Shown: one piece after another, positions 11,340 through 24,200 of the stretch | Numbering within the stretch: position 1 is the first letter of the stretch | Layout of the letters: each line of letters begins with the position of its first letter | Assembly (NCBI RefSeq): GCF_945859705.1 | Contig: NC_079134.1 | Location: 10,767,545-10,831,544, forward strand | From: Episyrphus balteatus | Lineage: Eukaryota > Arthropoda > Insecta > Diptera > Syrphidae | Length of the DNA: 64,000 nt | Direction: 5' to 3' | Translations under genes and position numbers: made by a program | Notes under the pieces: generated by a model | What the model saw: the letters and a program-made list of their open reading frames with translations, nothing else | What the model was told of the DNA's origin: nothing | Databases searched by the model: none

Positions 11340-12168
11340 TTGGATTCTCTGACCATGTCCCAACGGTTTTCACCACATAACCCACTTCTAAAGTAACTCT
11401 TAATACGATAACACTTAAATAGGTAATCTGAATTACAGAACGTTATGGTCACGCCATCAAGGCACTTCAAATCTACCCTTATACCCTAAAGTGTTCCCAT
11501 TATCATTGTTATAGCCACTTTAAATTCAATTCGCCAATTCAAAGTGGATAACGAATTAACTGTGACATAATTCAATTGCCACCTAGATTAAACTTTACTC
11601 AGTTTTGATCAAATATTGTCAATTCAAAAACTTATGTAAACTCTTATTTCTAGCGTCTTGCATCCATTTTTTCAAAATCTGCATCAACAAATCCAAAGAA
11701 AATGCGCATAAATGTTTTTTTTTCTTTATTGTTTTTGTTCAGGAACAGGAAGTTAATTGTTCCACTTTCATTGTTCATATAACCATGTCACGTTACATCG
11801 CACCCAAGGGTCGGTGATGAGCTGTCACTTTATAATAAAAAAAAAAAAATAAAATAAAAAAAAAAAAAAAACAAATCTTAAAAACTCATCAACTGTTCTC
11901 TTTTTCCAAATACAAACGTCAACTTTAGACAAAAAACAGCAAAATAATAATAACAAAAAAAAAAAAAAAAAAAAACAAATTGAATATATTATAACGACGA
12001 ACAAACGAGATCCACCCCACAGTTGCTGCTAAAGCTTATAGATATTGCTCCTCTTGTTTTATATTTTCTGTCTTTTTTTTGCAATAAATTGTAGCAAGGT
12101 CAGTTTGTTTTTTGTGTTGTTTATTTGTTTTTTTATTTGTATTTCTGTCCTCTTTCTTCTTCTCTTTA
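11340..12168. other. non-coding sequence with A-rich tracts
   Basis: A-homopolymers near 11838-11872 and 11957-11977, otherwise unique. No gene seen. Confidence 0.5.
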
Positions 12169-12170
12169 TA

Positions 12171-13245
12171 CAGGGTGTCCCAAAAGTAATGGATCAAATG
12201 AAATATGCTGATAGGCCAACTTAAGGGCTCTCAGAATTTGGTAACTTGTTCATCCCAAATCCTTACGGTTTTTGATTTAATGCAGTTTTTGTGAAATTTC
12301 GAAAAATCCCGACTTTGCATCAGTATTTTGCTTCCTCCGCTCATAATTGATTTTTTTTTTTTACAATTCTTTCACTAAAACATTGCCTAATAATAGGAAA
12401 TAATTAATTAATCAAAATATTTTTTATTTCATACGCTATTTTGCTGCAAATTAATTAACAGTTTTATGTTTTATAAAAACTCAATTTTTTACTTTTATTT
12501 CAGAGCAGCATCCCGAAAAAAATTTGTATGGTGTTATACTGGTTTATTATTTTAAAAACTTGCCGTGTTATTGCAGTTTTCAAAAATGTATAAAAATTTC
12601 CAAAGTTGAAATTAGAACGAAAGATATTACAATTTAAATGCAACAAAACAGGGCTTTTCAGAGCAAAATAACAAACAAAAATCGAGACTTTTATTCAAAA
12701 AGAAATAAACAAACAACAGTCGAGAAAATATGTTTATTTTTTTTTTTTATTTTTCTCTGAAAAGCCCTGTTTTGTTGCATTTAAATTGTAATATCTTTCG
12801 TTCTAATTTCAACTTTGGAAATTTGTATACATTTTTGAAAACCGCAATAACACGGCAAGTTTTTAAAATAATAAACCAGTATAACACCATACAAATTTTT
12901 TTCGGGATGCTGCTCTGAAATAAAAGTAAGAAATTGAGTTTTTTTTAAACATGAAACTGTTAATTAATTTGCAGCAAAATGGCGTATGAAATAAAAAATA
13001 TTTTCATTAATTAATTATTCCCTATTATTAGGCAATGTTTTAGTGGAAGAATTGTAAAAAACAAAAATCAATTATGAGCGGAGGAAGCAAAATACTGATG
13101 AAGTCGGGATTTTTCGAAATTTCACAAAAACTGCATTAAATCGAAAACCGTAAGGATTTGGGATGAACAAGTTACCAAATTCTGAGAGCCCTTAAGTTGG
13201 CCTATCAGCATATTTCGTTTGATCCATTACTTTTGGGACACCCTG
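12171..13245. mobile_element. long foldback element, Tc1/mariner-type ends
   Basis: Near-perfect inverted repeat with arms of about 495 bp (12171-12664 and 12757-13245) around a spacer of about 90 bp. Ends are CAGGGTGTCCCAAAAGTAAT, each flanked by TA (12169-12170 and 13246-13247), the target duplication typical of Tc1/mariner transposons and their MITEs. Few mismatches separate the arms, for example AAATGAAATATG against AAACGAAATATG near the ends, so the element is fairly young or has been homogenised. No transposase frame is present. It is non-autonomous. Confidence 0.85.
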
Positions 13246-14114
13246 TATAAACGTAATCAGCATCAACACAATCCAACAACAACAACAAAATTGTACACCG
13301 CCATCATCCATCTATCTTCTCCATTGTTTTGCAGCATCAGCAAGCAATTCAGCATCATCGTCAGCAACATCATTGTCTACGTCTATGTCTCCATTTGATT
13401 CAGAGAGATGCAGCCTCGTTTATAGTTTCAGATGAATTCGCCGTACATTATTCTATACAGTCGTTGTCATCATCGTCGTTGTTATTGTTGTTGTTGTAGC
13501 CCCCCTTTTTTTTTGACGGTGTTGACAATTTTTTTTTTTTGTCTGCCTTTTTGTTTGTCACCGAAGAGAATCATTTTTTTTATGTATCTCTTTTTTAGCA
13601 AAATAGATACAACATTTATGGCAGATTTATAGTTGAAAAGTGAAAGGGACGAGATCGCCAAACGAAAAGAATGAAGAAAAAAAAAAAATTTTTTTTTTTA
13701 TTTTTATGATGATTTTGATGAATGCTTTGCCACTGGAGCGTAATAAAATTCTCATATGTATTTTGTTGAGAGTGTACTCATCATAGAATTTTTATTTATA
13801 GAGCGAAAAGAAAAAATTCATAAATGATGTTCGTAAATCACGGATCTATTTAGGGACAATTTTCGCATGAAAGTACATTTTTATTCAAAAAATATAGAAA
13901 CAACAACAACAAATCGAAATTTTATTTTTATATATTTATTTCTTTATGTTATATTTTACCCAAATAACCGAAAAATTATTAAATAAGCTTAGGATGGGTG
14001 AATAGTTTGAGTGATACTGTTGAAAAAAAAACCATGTGTGCAATTCACACGTGGTTGAAGTGAAACCGTAAAAATCATTTTAAAAAAATCGAAAAAATAT
14101 AACTATTTTTTATT
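13246..14114. other. non-coding sequence with CAA and TTG simple tracts
   Basis: CAACAACAACAACAAAA near 13273, TTGTTGTTGTTGTAG near 13485 and several homopolymers. No gene seen. Confidence 0.5.
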
Positions 14115-14445
14115 CCATCACTTTTTTTTATATGACAACCTACAATAAATTTTATACCATCTGAAAGCTTATTGTTTCAGCTCAAAATATTTATATCGAC
14201 CATGTCTATACAAAATCTACAAAAAGAGCTAGAATATTTTTAACCCAATTAGTTTTCATAAAAAAAGCAATCAACCTTTTTTTCTCTTCTAACGCCACTA
14301 AAACCATTTTTTAAAAGACAACCTATAATACATTTTATATCACTATTATTTCACCTATTATATGACGCTTCAATCATATTTCTACCATGACTACAAAAAA
14401 AGTAAGATTATTTTAAAGCCAACCATGTCGAAATTTCAAACTGAG
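14115..14445 (+). repeat. two diverged tandem copies, period about 185 bp
   Basis: TATGACAACCTACAATAAAT near 14130 matches AAGACAACCTATAATACAT near 14316. Both are followed at similar distances by CGACCATGTCTATACAAAA versus CTACCATGACTACAAAAAAA and then by a GTAAGATTATTTT or GCTAGAATATTTT block. It is an old tandem duplication of unknown origin. Confidence 0.5.
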
Positions 14446-16139
14446 ATTACGGTATCTTCACAGGTGTTTTGAGGTATTTTTCAAGTTTTTCAATTAAAGA
14501 TTATATAACTTGTAGAACACGTACCGTTATGTGTTATATATTAAATGAAAGGTAATATTACCAGCATGCGTATTAAAGTTAAATAAATTTGTTATGTGCT
14601 CTAGATCAAAAGATCTAACGTGTTTAGAAAAAGAATATCTTTTCATCTGAGAATTTTGAATATGAAATTAATTGAAATTTTGCACAATCATAATTTATTT
14701 AATTACCTATCTACTGTATAAATTTCATTCATCTATCTATTAAAACAAAAAAGTTATGATCAATTGATTTTTCGTGTCGCTTTTTTGTTTCATCTTGTTT
14801 CAAATCACTACGATACTAAAAAAGTTTTCACTTCACAAGAAATTGGAATTCATTCAAAAATAAGTCTCTAATTATGGAAGAATTCAAAATATTGTATGTT
14901 TTCATATTTTAGTTTCATTTAAAGCCTATTTCTATCCTTTCCTGGAACGTGCCTCAACATATAACGTGCCTCGAGTCATATAACTGAATATAACCAGAAA
15001 ATGACCAGATTTATTTTGTTCAAGTGCGTTAAAATTATTATATACAAAAAAGTTACGCATACGCCACAGTGACTTTTTTTTAAATTAGAACTAGTTTTGT
15101 TCAAAAACTTTGAAATAGCAGTTCTAACTTCACGGAGCTAAAATAAAAGGCCTTAAATACCTGCCAGCTCTCGGTCTAATACCAGCAAACGTCATTTCAC
15201 GTTTCGTGGTAATTTTTGAAAACTTTTAGGAAGATCAAAAATTGTTTTTATTAAATATGTATTAAGTTGTTGATTCGTCTTAAATATATAACTGCATTAT
15301 GTACTTAAATACAACTCTACCACCCGGAACTATTTGAAAATCTAAACGATAACAACAAAAAAAAAACAAAAATAACTTTGTGACATTGTGTCATCGTAAA
15401 TTATTTTCACACTATGATTGATGAATTTGCATATCAACGGGTCGGGCGTCAATCCAAGTTTTTTCTAAGTTTTTTTTTTTTTTTTTTGTTTTTATTTAGT
15501 TTATTTTTTTTTTTTTTCTATTTCAAAGCCTGGGAATTAACATACCGAGTATGGAATTGATATCATAAATCACTGAGGATAAATATCTCTCTCGCGCGCA
15601 AACATTCTACAAAAAAAAAAAAAAAACTAAACACTTTTATACTTCACATATTTGAGAGTTAAGTGTTTTTCCCTGACAATGAATTTATTATTATTGCAAA
15701 ACTCGACATTGCTCGTGTGAGTGAGTGTAGAGATTATAGGAGATACGTAAAATGTTTACATATATTTATATATTAAATCAGATAAATCGATGGTGCATGA
15801 AATATTGAATAACATAACGTGAAAGTGATAATAATTAACCAATATACTAAGTAATAAAAAAAAAAATATTTAAAAATTAAATCACGAGCAAGTAGTTTTT
15901 TTTTTTTTTTGATAAGCTACTCGTATTATAATGATGATGATATTTATTGATTACAGATTAAGATTTTACATTTTACAATAAAATTAACTTCTAGAGAAGT
16001 TCACATAATGGTATGCATTAAAATAGATAATTACCTGTCAAAGTGGGATAAGAATTAAATCTTTTGCAAATACTACTTTAATTTCACATTTAAATCAAAG
16101 ATGGCAGCTTATGATAAGCTAGTTTAACTTTTGGTATTG
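14446..16139. other. non-coding sequence, nothing recognised
   Basis: AT-rich with long homopolymers (T near 15471, A near 15611, T near 15897). TACGCATACGCCACAGTG at 15054-15071 is a short dispersed motif treated under findings. Confidence 0.5.
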
Positions 16140-16285
16140 TCAGTCAATCGGCAATCAAATTTGCATTCAATTTATATTTGAGCATGAAAAAATGCTTTTT
16201 ATTATATTATATTATAAAAATATTAGTTCTGTCAATTAATAAAAAGAAAAGGTCTAAAAATGGAACCTTGAGGTACTCCAAAAAT
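16140..16285 (-). pseudogene. non-LTR reverse transcriptase fragment
   Basis: Read on the minus strand from 16279, the codons give GVPQGSIFRPFLFIN before a stop. This matches the GVPQGS(I/V)LGPLLF signature of the palm domain of non-LTR (LINE-type) reverse transcriptases, which copy the element RNA into DNA at the target site. Further along the minus strand, near 16147-16152, ADxLTIPK-like residues could be the decayed catalytic ADD box, but a stop or frameshift interrupts it and the spacing is longer than usual. No other domain is recognisable. It is a short dead relic, and the clade cannot be assigned from so little sequence. Confidence 0.5.
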
Positions 16286-18085
16286 GTTTTTTTTTTCTAT
16301 TTTACTGTCTTATTGCTTTTGATTTAAAAAAGCTTACATTTCTACTGTAGTAAGACTCGTTTAAAACTAAGACTACCATAAACGGATGTTAGTTGTTTCT
16401 AGGTTATAATTTTGAAATATTTTTTTATTTTTTGCTAAAAATTAAAAATCTTGCCAAAATTCTATTTTCTCTCTAAATCCGTTAAATTCCTCAAAGATCG
16501 ATTAGAGATTCTTTCTTGGCACAAGTGCCCCCCTCTCTCCCCCTCCCCTCAATCTCCTATTTCTTCATCACTCTATGGACTCTTAGAATGTATGAAATAC
16601 AACCAGAAGTATGCAGAGACGAATCAGCAAAAACCCAAAAGCAAATACAACAACATTTGATATGTTAATGGCCGCAATTAATATGTCAATAAAAGTCATT
16701 TAGTTGTGAAAATATTCAAGTGATCTTTTTGGTCCGTTTGCTGCTGTCTGCTGTTGAGCTATATATTTGTGTCGTCGCGTAGTTTCAAAAGATATTTCTA
16801 TGCTCGCCCGAACTCTGATAGGCTTGGGGATATGGTTATTTAGAAAAAGGAAAAAATTCGCGCCACTTAACACGACGATGAATAAAACAAAAAAAAAAAA
16901 ACAAAAAATACCCGGAAAATCCACTAAATTTTAATGAAAATCCGCTCAAAGTTTAATCTCACTTTTATTTTTCTATCTCATTTGTTTTTATTTTTTTTTT
17001 TTCAATTAAATTTATGATTATAAAAGAACGAGAAAAAATATGTCTGATATTTTACAGGATGCATTTACTTTTCAACAAAATTTATGTTTCAAATGTTTTT
17101 TTGTTGATTTTAATTTTTTTGTGTATTCTATTGGATTTTGCATGCAATTTCAAATCGTGCATAAAATTGCACACACATTGCGCGCCGCGCGTAGGTACTT
17201 TACAACCATGATGCGTGTGCTGCACAAACAAAACAAAAGCGAATGAGAGGACTTCCAAACAAAAACACACAAACTATAGACTAATGCTCAATGTTGAGTG
17301 AAAGGATATTTCATGCTCTCTAGCTGCCCCGCAAATGCAACTGCTGCTTCTAATGCCATGATTTTTTGTGTTGTTTTAAGGGTGGAGTGCTAGTTGCGGT
17401 ACTGCACATTTTGTGGAATCACGGTTTTTAGGATAAAATAAACATAAATCAGTCCAATTTATTTCGAAAACGGCGCGGCAGCGGCGGCGGCGGGTTATGT
17501 GCCACCATCACAACAGTCACAGTCATGAGTCGACATAGAACATCGTGAAAACTCAGTCGCGGCCATTATGGCTATGCCACAAAGTGCATCTCACTATATA
17601 TTTTGGCGCGTAAACACAATTGGCGATTGGAAAAATAGACATGTTGTTGGTGGAGTAGGCACAAAAAACAACATAGCATGTGTTTTTTAACGCTCTTCTC
17701 CAGCTGTTTTCGCCTGGTGAATTATTTTGTTTTTGTGACAAACAATTAGAGGTGGATGTCCGAAATGTTAAAGATTTAATGCAAATAAATACCAATTGGA
17801 TAAGTTTTATTACCAGTCATGTTTTGTGTGGTATTAGAGTAACTAACAGATGTAAAAGGTTTTTACTTTTTTTTTGGTAGTTAAGCTTTGATGACTTTAT
17901 GCTCGAATTAAAGGTATTTAACTAGTTTATAGGACGGTTATCGGATGAATTTTTTGAAAAAGCATTATTTAAGATTTTTTAATCTCGTAAAAAACATTTA
18001 TTGTACATCTCGACGCAGTTGATAAGAAATGTGCAGTAATCTAATTTGAGTCTACATTTTTGATATTCCGTTCTGACAATGAGCG
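16286..18085. other. non-coding sequence, nothing recognised
   Basis: Mostly AT-rich. A slightly GC-richer patch with GCGGCGGCGG lies near 17480. Several overlapping frames of 60-80 codons on both strands between 16450 and 17880 show no domain and no shared structure. Confidence 0.5.
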
Positions 18086-18262
18086 TTGCAGTTAAGTATC
18101 AAGTATTCCAGGAGCACTTCATCAATTTATAGAAGATTAAAAAGCGCTGGAGTTCCTGCAGGCTCAAAACTTGGACCATTTCTGTACAAAATTCAGAGAT
18201 TTCAACATATCAATCGGACAACACTCCCATTCTCTACATTTTCGTGCCCAACTAAAGTTGAT
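18086..18262 (+). pseudogene. jockey-like reverse transcriptase fragment
   Basis: A 103-codon plus-strand frame starts at 18086. Residues 13-36 include SAGVPAGSKLGPFLYKI, close to the AGVPQGSVLGPFLYNI block of jockey-type LINE reverse transcriptases, with the usual Gln changed to Ala and Val to Lys. About ten residues later INRTTLPFSTFSCPT resembles the TTxxATFADDT segment that normally carries the catalytic aspartates. Here both aspartates are gone. The frame then runs into unrelated sequence. Fingers, endonuclease and the rest of the palm are absent, so this is an inactive remnant. The assignment rests on motif order alone. Confidence 0.55.
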
Positions 18263-19645
18263 CTTGAAAAGTCAAGGGGTACCTACATCCGCAAACTATT
18301 TTCAGTTCTAAAGGCAAATAGGGTTCATAAAAAAAAAATCGTAGTAGGTACTTTTCTACTTTTTTCAACATTTTTAACCCAATTTCTGTGCAATTAAGTA
18401 ACATTAGCTTTTCCAAGTTCGAGAGATGGAACCTAGTTGAGTTTAGGAACCGAGCTGTAATGAGAATATGAAAAATTTTGGAAAATTCCTTTCCTTTTTT
18501 TTTAGAAATATGTAAAACAAAAAGGCTGCGCGAAATTAGGCCCCAGGAAATAAGGCCCAAAAAAAACAAAAGTTCGATTGGAAAGTAGGTATACTTATTA
18601 TTAAATTATCAAAACAATGGATATACATATGTTAGAATTTACTGAGTCACGTTAATGAAAGTGTTAACATACATATGTGTAACATTCTTGTTGGGCGCCA
18701 TTAAATATTACACGCTTATCTAAAATGTGTAGAAAAACGTACAAAAATAAGCCTAACATTTTTTTCTTTAAGCTAATAATGATACAAATTTAAATCTAAT
18801 TAACAAAAAAAAAAAAACAAAAAAAAAAATTTAAAAAAAATTAAAAAACGTAGGTACTTATCGGTTCCACTAAAAAATGATACCCAAACTAATCAATTGT
18901 AATAATTAGACTCATTTAAAACTATACCCAGTAGCTATTATACATTGTATATTGACTTTATTATTCAAATAAAACAAAATAAAAATCAACTAAAAAAAAA
19001 CAAATAAGCTTCTATTTTTCGTTTGCAAAAAATCCATCATCATTGTGCAAACAAAATATATACAAAAAAAAAAAAAAAAAATCCAACTATTTTTCCCTCA
19101 GCAGGTCATTAGCCCCCATTTTGAATTAAACCAAACAACAACAAAAAAATATATCATCATATAATTGACTAACTAGCATAATATTTGGCAAAAGTTTAAG
19201 GCCACTGGTTTTTTTTTTATGATTAATTTTTTTTTTTATTTGTTTTTTTTTTTATATCCAGTGGCTCCAGCCGAATTCGTAATCTAATTAATTTTATATT
19301 AAGCTTCATTATCTGCTTTTGTCTATCTATGAATTTAATTTTATTTATACCTACACGCAATTTGTACAGACAGCATAATCATTTATTTTATTTTATTTCT
19401 TGTTTTTTTTTTTTTTAATTGTGCTCTTCCAGGTTTTTTTTTTTTTTTTGATTGCAAGTAGATAATTTTTTAATAAAAATAAATGTTTGTTTAGGGTGAG
19501 GGGAAACAGTGAATTTTTTTTTAAAGAATAGTGCGAAAATCTTAACAATATTTTTTTCAAGAGTTGCGAGAATTTATTTAGCTTGTTTGAATTCATGCGT
19601 TTGCAATTTAAGAGTTCATATTCGTATAGAAATAAGAACACCTTA
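18263..19645. other. AT-rich non-coding sequence
   Basis: Long A and T homopolymers (18805-18848, 19064-19081, 19210-19252). GAAATTAGGCCCCAGGAAAT near 18533 is locally repetitive. Frames here come from poly-A/T. Confidence 0.5.
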
Positions 19646-19646
19646 T

Positions 19647-19940
19647 TTGTAGGGGGAAATGGGGCACTTAGGGTAAAAATTGATTTTTTTTTTCAAAGTA
19701 AGGAGTACTTAAGTAGTTTTAAGAATCATTCCAAGAACTAAGAAGAAGTTTGTCAGCTAAGTTTTAAAATTGTTTAATACCCTTTAGGGGATCACCTTAT
19801 TCCCCTTTTGAAGGATTTTTTTATTGCTTAGTCATAGCAACTTTATATTGTTTTGTTGTTCAAAATTAGTTTTTTAGAAAACCCTTGTATAACAACTTCC
19901 AAATGTTATTGAACCGAATAAGCCCTATTCTCCCCTACAA
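19647..19940. mobile_element. short TIR element, degenerate
   Basis: Left end TTGTAGGGGGAAATGGGGCA and inverted right end (reverse complement TTGTAGGGGAGAATAGGGCT) enclose about 290 bp of AT-rich DNA that contains a third CCCTTTAGGGGATC block near 19781. It has no coding capacity. Terminal repeats are imperfect and the target duplication is unclear. Confidence 0.5.
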
Positions 19941-20895
19941 TTAATGTACCTCCACATTCTTTTATTTGGTTTATTTTTCGTTTTTTTTTTTTTTGTTCTT
20001 GTACCGTGTCTTTGTGAATGAACGCTTTATTATGTAGAAGCAAAAGCGATTAATGCGAATCCGCCACTTATTTACGCATTTCTGACAACCAGCAAAGCAT
20101 GACCGGAAATTTTGTAAAAAAAAAAAAATAAATAAATAAAACAAAACAAAACATGCGACAATGTAAAGATACTTTAGCAGCGCGTATAAATATCGTATAT
20201 TTAGACCTATGAGTGTTTGATTTATTTTTTTTGTACTTCTACTTAACATTAATCCGACATCCGTCTTTAAAGGTATGAGTACCTACTAAAACATGACTTA
20301 AGCTTAAGCACTAGCTACATCACACGCGAAAGCGGTAGCTTTTTGTCTAGCCATGGGGTCTCCCTCACTTCAGTTGGAAACAATTATCACGATCTTCTAT
20401 AGGAATAACATTAAAAAATATATATGTATATAAAAAAAAGTAGTAATCCAGCTGTAGGTATATATCTATACAGTCTCGCAACGGCAAACAATTGAAATTA
20501 ACCTACACGCAAATGGTTTTTTATTTATTTATTTTTGTTTTTTTTTTAGATAGAAAAATTTCTTTTAGTTTTTTTCTTCTAGAAATTTGTCTAGACTTGA
20601 GAGTCTAGACTCTAGACGTTAGTATGATGGGGTTTGATTTTGATTGATAAATGTCTCAAGATTTTATTCCGAATTAGTGCGAAAAAGTCAAATTGAATGT
20701 GAGGAATGGAATATATTTGCTTTTTTAAGGCAATAAGTAGGCGAATTTTAGACCCGTAACATTTTTTTGGCATAATTGGTTTATGACTCATATAAAAATT
20801 CCATAAAAGATGAATTTAAGTAGTAATAGTACCATTTAATTTTTTTTTTAATTTTGGAATAAATTATATTAAAATGAACGAAATATTTGATCACA
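19941..20895. other. non-coding sequence, nothing recognised
   Basis: AT-rich unique sequence. TCTAGACTTGAGAGTCTAGA at 20590-20609 is a local palindrome of unknown meaning. Confidence 0.5.
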
Positions 20896-21060
20896 TACAC
20901 GGAGAAAACAGACCACATAGAATTAAGCGGATCGCACCTTAATTTAAGCGGATTTCTGCATGGTTTTTTGCTAAGATGACTTTCACCTTAAATTAAAGTG
21001 ACATCACCTTAAATTAAGGTGACAAGTCACATTAATTTCTTGAATGCACAAATTAAAAAA
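20896..21060 (+). repeat. solo left end related to the 10910 element
   Basis: CACGGAGAAAACAGACCACA at 20898 resembles the terminus of the 10910-11339 element (CACAGAGAAAAATAGACCAC). Downstream, TTCACCTTAAATTAAAGTGA and CACCTTAAATTAAGGTG repeat. The second is an odd-centred palindrome. No right end was found nearby, so this is either a truncated copy or a divergent family. Confidence 0.4.
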
Positions 21061-23899
21061 AAAAAAATAGTACGTATACGCCATAGTGCATGTGAATTAA
21101 AACTTTAGCCTGGATGCTAACACATTCCAATAGAAATTAAATGAGCATCAGTACTTAATAATTGAACAAAATCTTCATCATCTTTTCGTCAGTGCTAATA
21201 AATAAACAGAGAATATTTCTTCAACCTCTTAAATTCTGCCTATTTTTGAAAAAATATAAAAAAAAATAAATACATACATACCTGAATACAAAACTATATC
21301 AATTCAAATTAATAAATATAAATAGCATTTTTTGTTATAGTTGTAGTAACTTAGTAACCAAAAAGTCCTTATTAGGGAGTTTTTGGCTATCGAATACAGC
21401 ATCTTGTAAAGCGACTATAGCGCTAACTCTCATTCATAGTGTTTTTTCCCGCTGTCACTTGAAAACATAGGTAATTATTCAATGGTACAATTGTATTAAT
21501 CTGAAAAAAACTTATTTTACATTGGGATCGTTCTGATCTATTCGGTAAAAATCTATTGGGTTAAAATCGTTTCTATTTCCAACCAATTTCTTTCCAAAAT
21601 ACCCAGAAACACTAAATGCAGTTGAAAATCTAGAATTTTTACAATGGCTGAAGGTTTTAATATCGTTTTTTTTTTTTCAGAAGATCTAGGTAGTGTTATT
21701 GACTTAGCACAATTTTTTTATTATACAAAACATTGAAGCCCAGTTTTTAATTTTGACGAGTTAACTCTGAATTAACTGACAAAAAAGTTATTTGAAATTT
21801 AATTAAATGTCTTTGGTGAGCTTTGATTCATTTATTTTCTACTGAAAAACCGCTTCTGGAGTTAATTTACCCAGCTCTGAAAAACTGGCCGTTAGAGAAA
21901 TAAATCCTGTTAAATTAACTCATTATCAGGTTGATATTTTTCAAACAGGTTAAAGTTTTAACCGCAGTTAAAAGTTTTTTACACGATATTAATTTTAAAA
22001 ATATGAATTTTAGAAAATGCTAAGTTTACATGGATACATAGTTCGATTAAAACTACCGACTAAGTTAAAAAACACGAAATTATCATTATTATAAATCAAC
22101 ATAAACCACTGTAAAATTAAAAATGCTGTCCTGTGAAATATACATGACCCTTTGCCAAATTAATATTTATGTTCATGTTAAAGTTACATGAAATTTACAA
22201 TAAATTAACATGATCCACTATCAAATTGAAAACATTCACCTGTGTAATCTACATGACACTAAGTTAAGTTGTTGGTAGTTGTAATCAAAATGATACACGT
22301 CTTAAAAATCATAGGTACATAAAATACAAGTAATAAGATTTCTAATAAAAATAAATGGAATTCATTTAAAATCTGTTCAAATCAAAATGATCTTCATTTT
22401 ATTATAATACGAATCGAACATTTTCTTAAAACATCAGAACAACTAAATAAATGTGCTTAAATATTATTTGGCACTTATTTTTTTTTTTATGTTTCTGTTT
22501 GCTGATGTAACATGAATTTGCATTGTGCATTGTGTAAAAGAAATAGTGTTCCCTGAGTGTAATAATTTGAAAACCTAGACACTTAAAAATATCAAATTGA
22601 TTGCAAATAACTAGACGCATCTGTATACATTTATTTTTTGTTTAAATAAATTCATTCATTCCATTTTTTATTCAAATAAATTATATCAATCCAGAATTAA
22701 GTCTATCTCATTCTTTATTTTTTTCATTCCACTTTCTTCACTTCTCGTTATATTGTTTAATTTAAACTTAATTACCAAATCGAGACCTTGAAAATGTTAT
22801 CGCACCTTTTCCGACATTGCAGTCATTCAGTCACAGGCAAACCCATATTCTGCTTCTCTCTCTGAGCTATCGTTTTCGTTATATGCATGAAAAGAGTCTA
22901 TGTTTCACTATCATATACTTTACTCACCCTCTCGAGAGAGTGCAAAAGAGAATTAGAAAAAAAATCAATGAATAATAAAAAAAAAAATAGAAAACTTAGT
23001 CAAGACACAAAAAAAAAGCTGAAAGAAAAAAAACTTCACGTCTAGCCGTGGGGCCTCGCTTTCGTGCTATAAGTACAAAAAAAAACTATATACATATAGA
23101 TCCCCAAACGCCATTCCGCCCTCCTCAATCCTCACCACACCTAACTACTTACCTACCCTTGTGCTTCTAAGCACATTCTAATGATAGCCATGCCATATAT
23201 AACATTAGAAGTCTTGATGAAGGTATACAACAGAGAGACGTAAAACGATATACTCTCTGGACGGAGCGGAGAATGTGTGTGCACAAACAAAGGAAACTAT
23301 CGCCAATCTAAATGAGCTTAGGGTGGTTAGGTCATGAGCGACGGGGGTGGTATAGTGGATCGCTATATAACTTTGCTTGTTATAGTCGTGGTCATTCAGA
23401 AAAAAAATAAAATAAAACTATATATTCAAGTGTGTATCTATGTGGAGATAAATGAAAACAAAAAAAAAAAAAAAAAAATTCGTTGACTGTCGGTCGTCTA
23501 GTTAGCTTCGATAAATAACTTTTGATGTTTCGTCAGAGCTTATTTTGTTTTGTTTAAGTTTTTTTTTTTTTTTTGTATACTTTTTTTTGCACACACATCA
23601 ATTGAATTATTGATAGACAACGACGCACAGTGGTACAATTAAACATATAATTCTGATTAAAATGAATTTTTGGTTTTTTAAAATATAGGTACTTTTTTTT
23701 ATTCCTTACGTTAAACCTTTAGTTTTGCAGATCACAATTCTAAGAATTCTGAAAAAAAAAATATACCTACTTTCGGAGAGTCTAAGATAAGCCAATACAT
23801 GAACCACATTAACAGTGTCCTTAAATGTATACAATTTCAACAATTGAACTGAGTTTTATGAATTTTCCACACGCGAGAAAAAAAAAATTACCTCAGATA
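21061..23899. other. non-coding sequence, nothing firmly recognised
   Basis: Around 22100-22260 two weakly similar blocks (CACTGTAAAATTAAAAATGC and CACTATCAAATTGAAAACAT, each followed by a CATGA(C)CCT-like end) suggest an old tandem duplication. TACGTATACGCCATAGTG at 21071-21088 is a dispersed motif. The rest has homopolymers and no gene. Confidence 0.45.
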
Positions 23900-24200
23900 T
23901 CATCTTATAAAATCAGCGTCTACTGCCACACCCACTTTTAGTTGTCCTAATGCCAAATTTGATATAAATTACATATAACATTTTTCAAACAGAGTTTTCC
24001 ATCAGTTTTCTAATACTTTTTTTTTTTGTTACGCCCACTTTTTGGGGGCGGTTTTGGCTAGAATGTTATTACTTGAATCAGTTTTTAAGAACAGAAACAC
24101 ATTTCAATATTCTATACAAAAGTTTTCTCACTGTTCTTCTATTATGAGTTTTGAAACAAAAAAAACTCAAGAAAGAGGCGTGGCATAGAAAGAAAATTAT
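23900..24200. repeat. possible decayed dispersed repeat
   Basis: Contains CACACCCACTTTTAGTTG, ACGCCCACTTTTTGGGGGCG and AAAGAGGCGTGGC, a pattern of CGCCCAC blocks common in dispersed fly repeats. No boundary or class can be set from sequence alone. Confidence 0.3.

Noticed and set aside
23150..23160. Minus-strand TAGGTAAGT
   Set aside because: The minus-strand upstream sequence (GCACAAGGG) has no pyrimidine tract.
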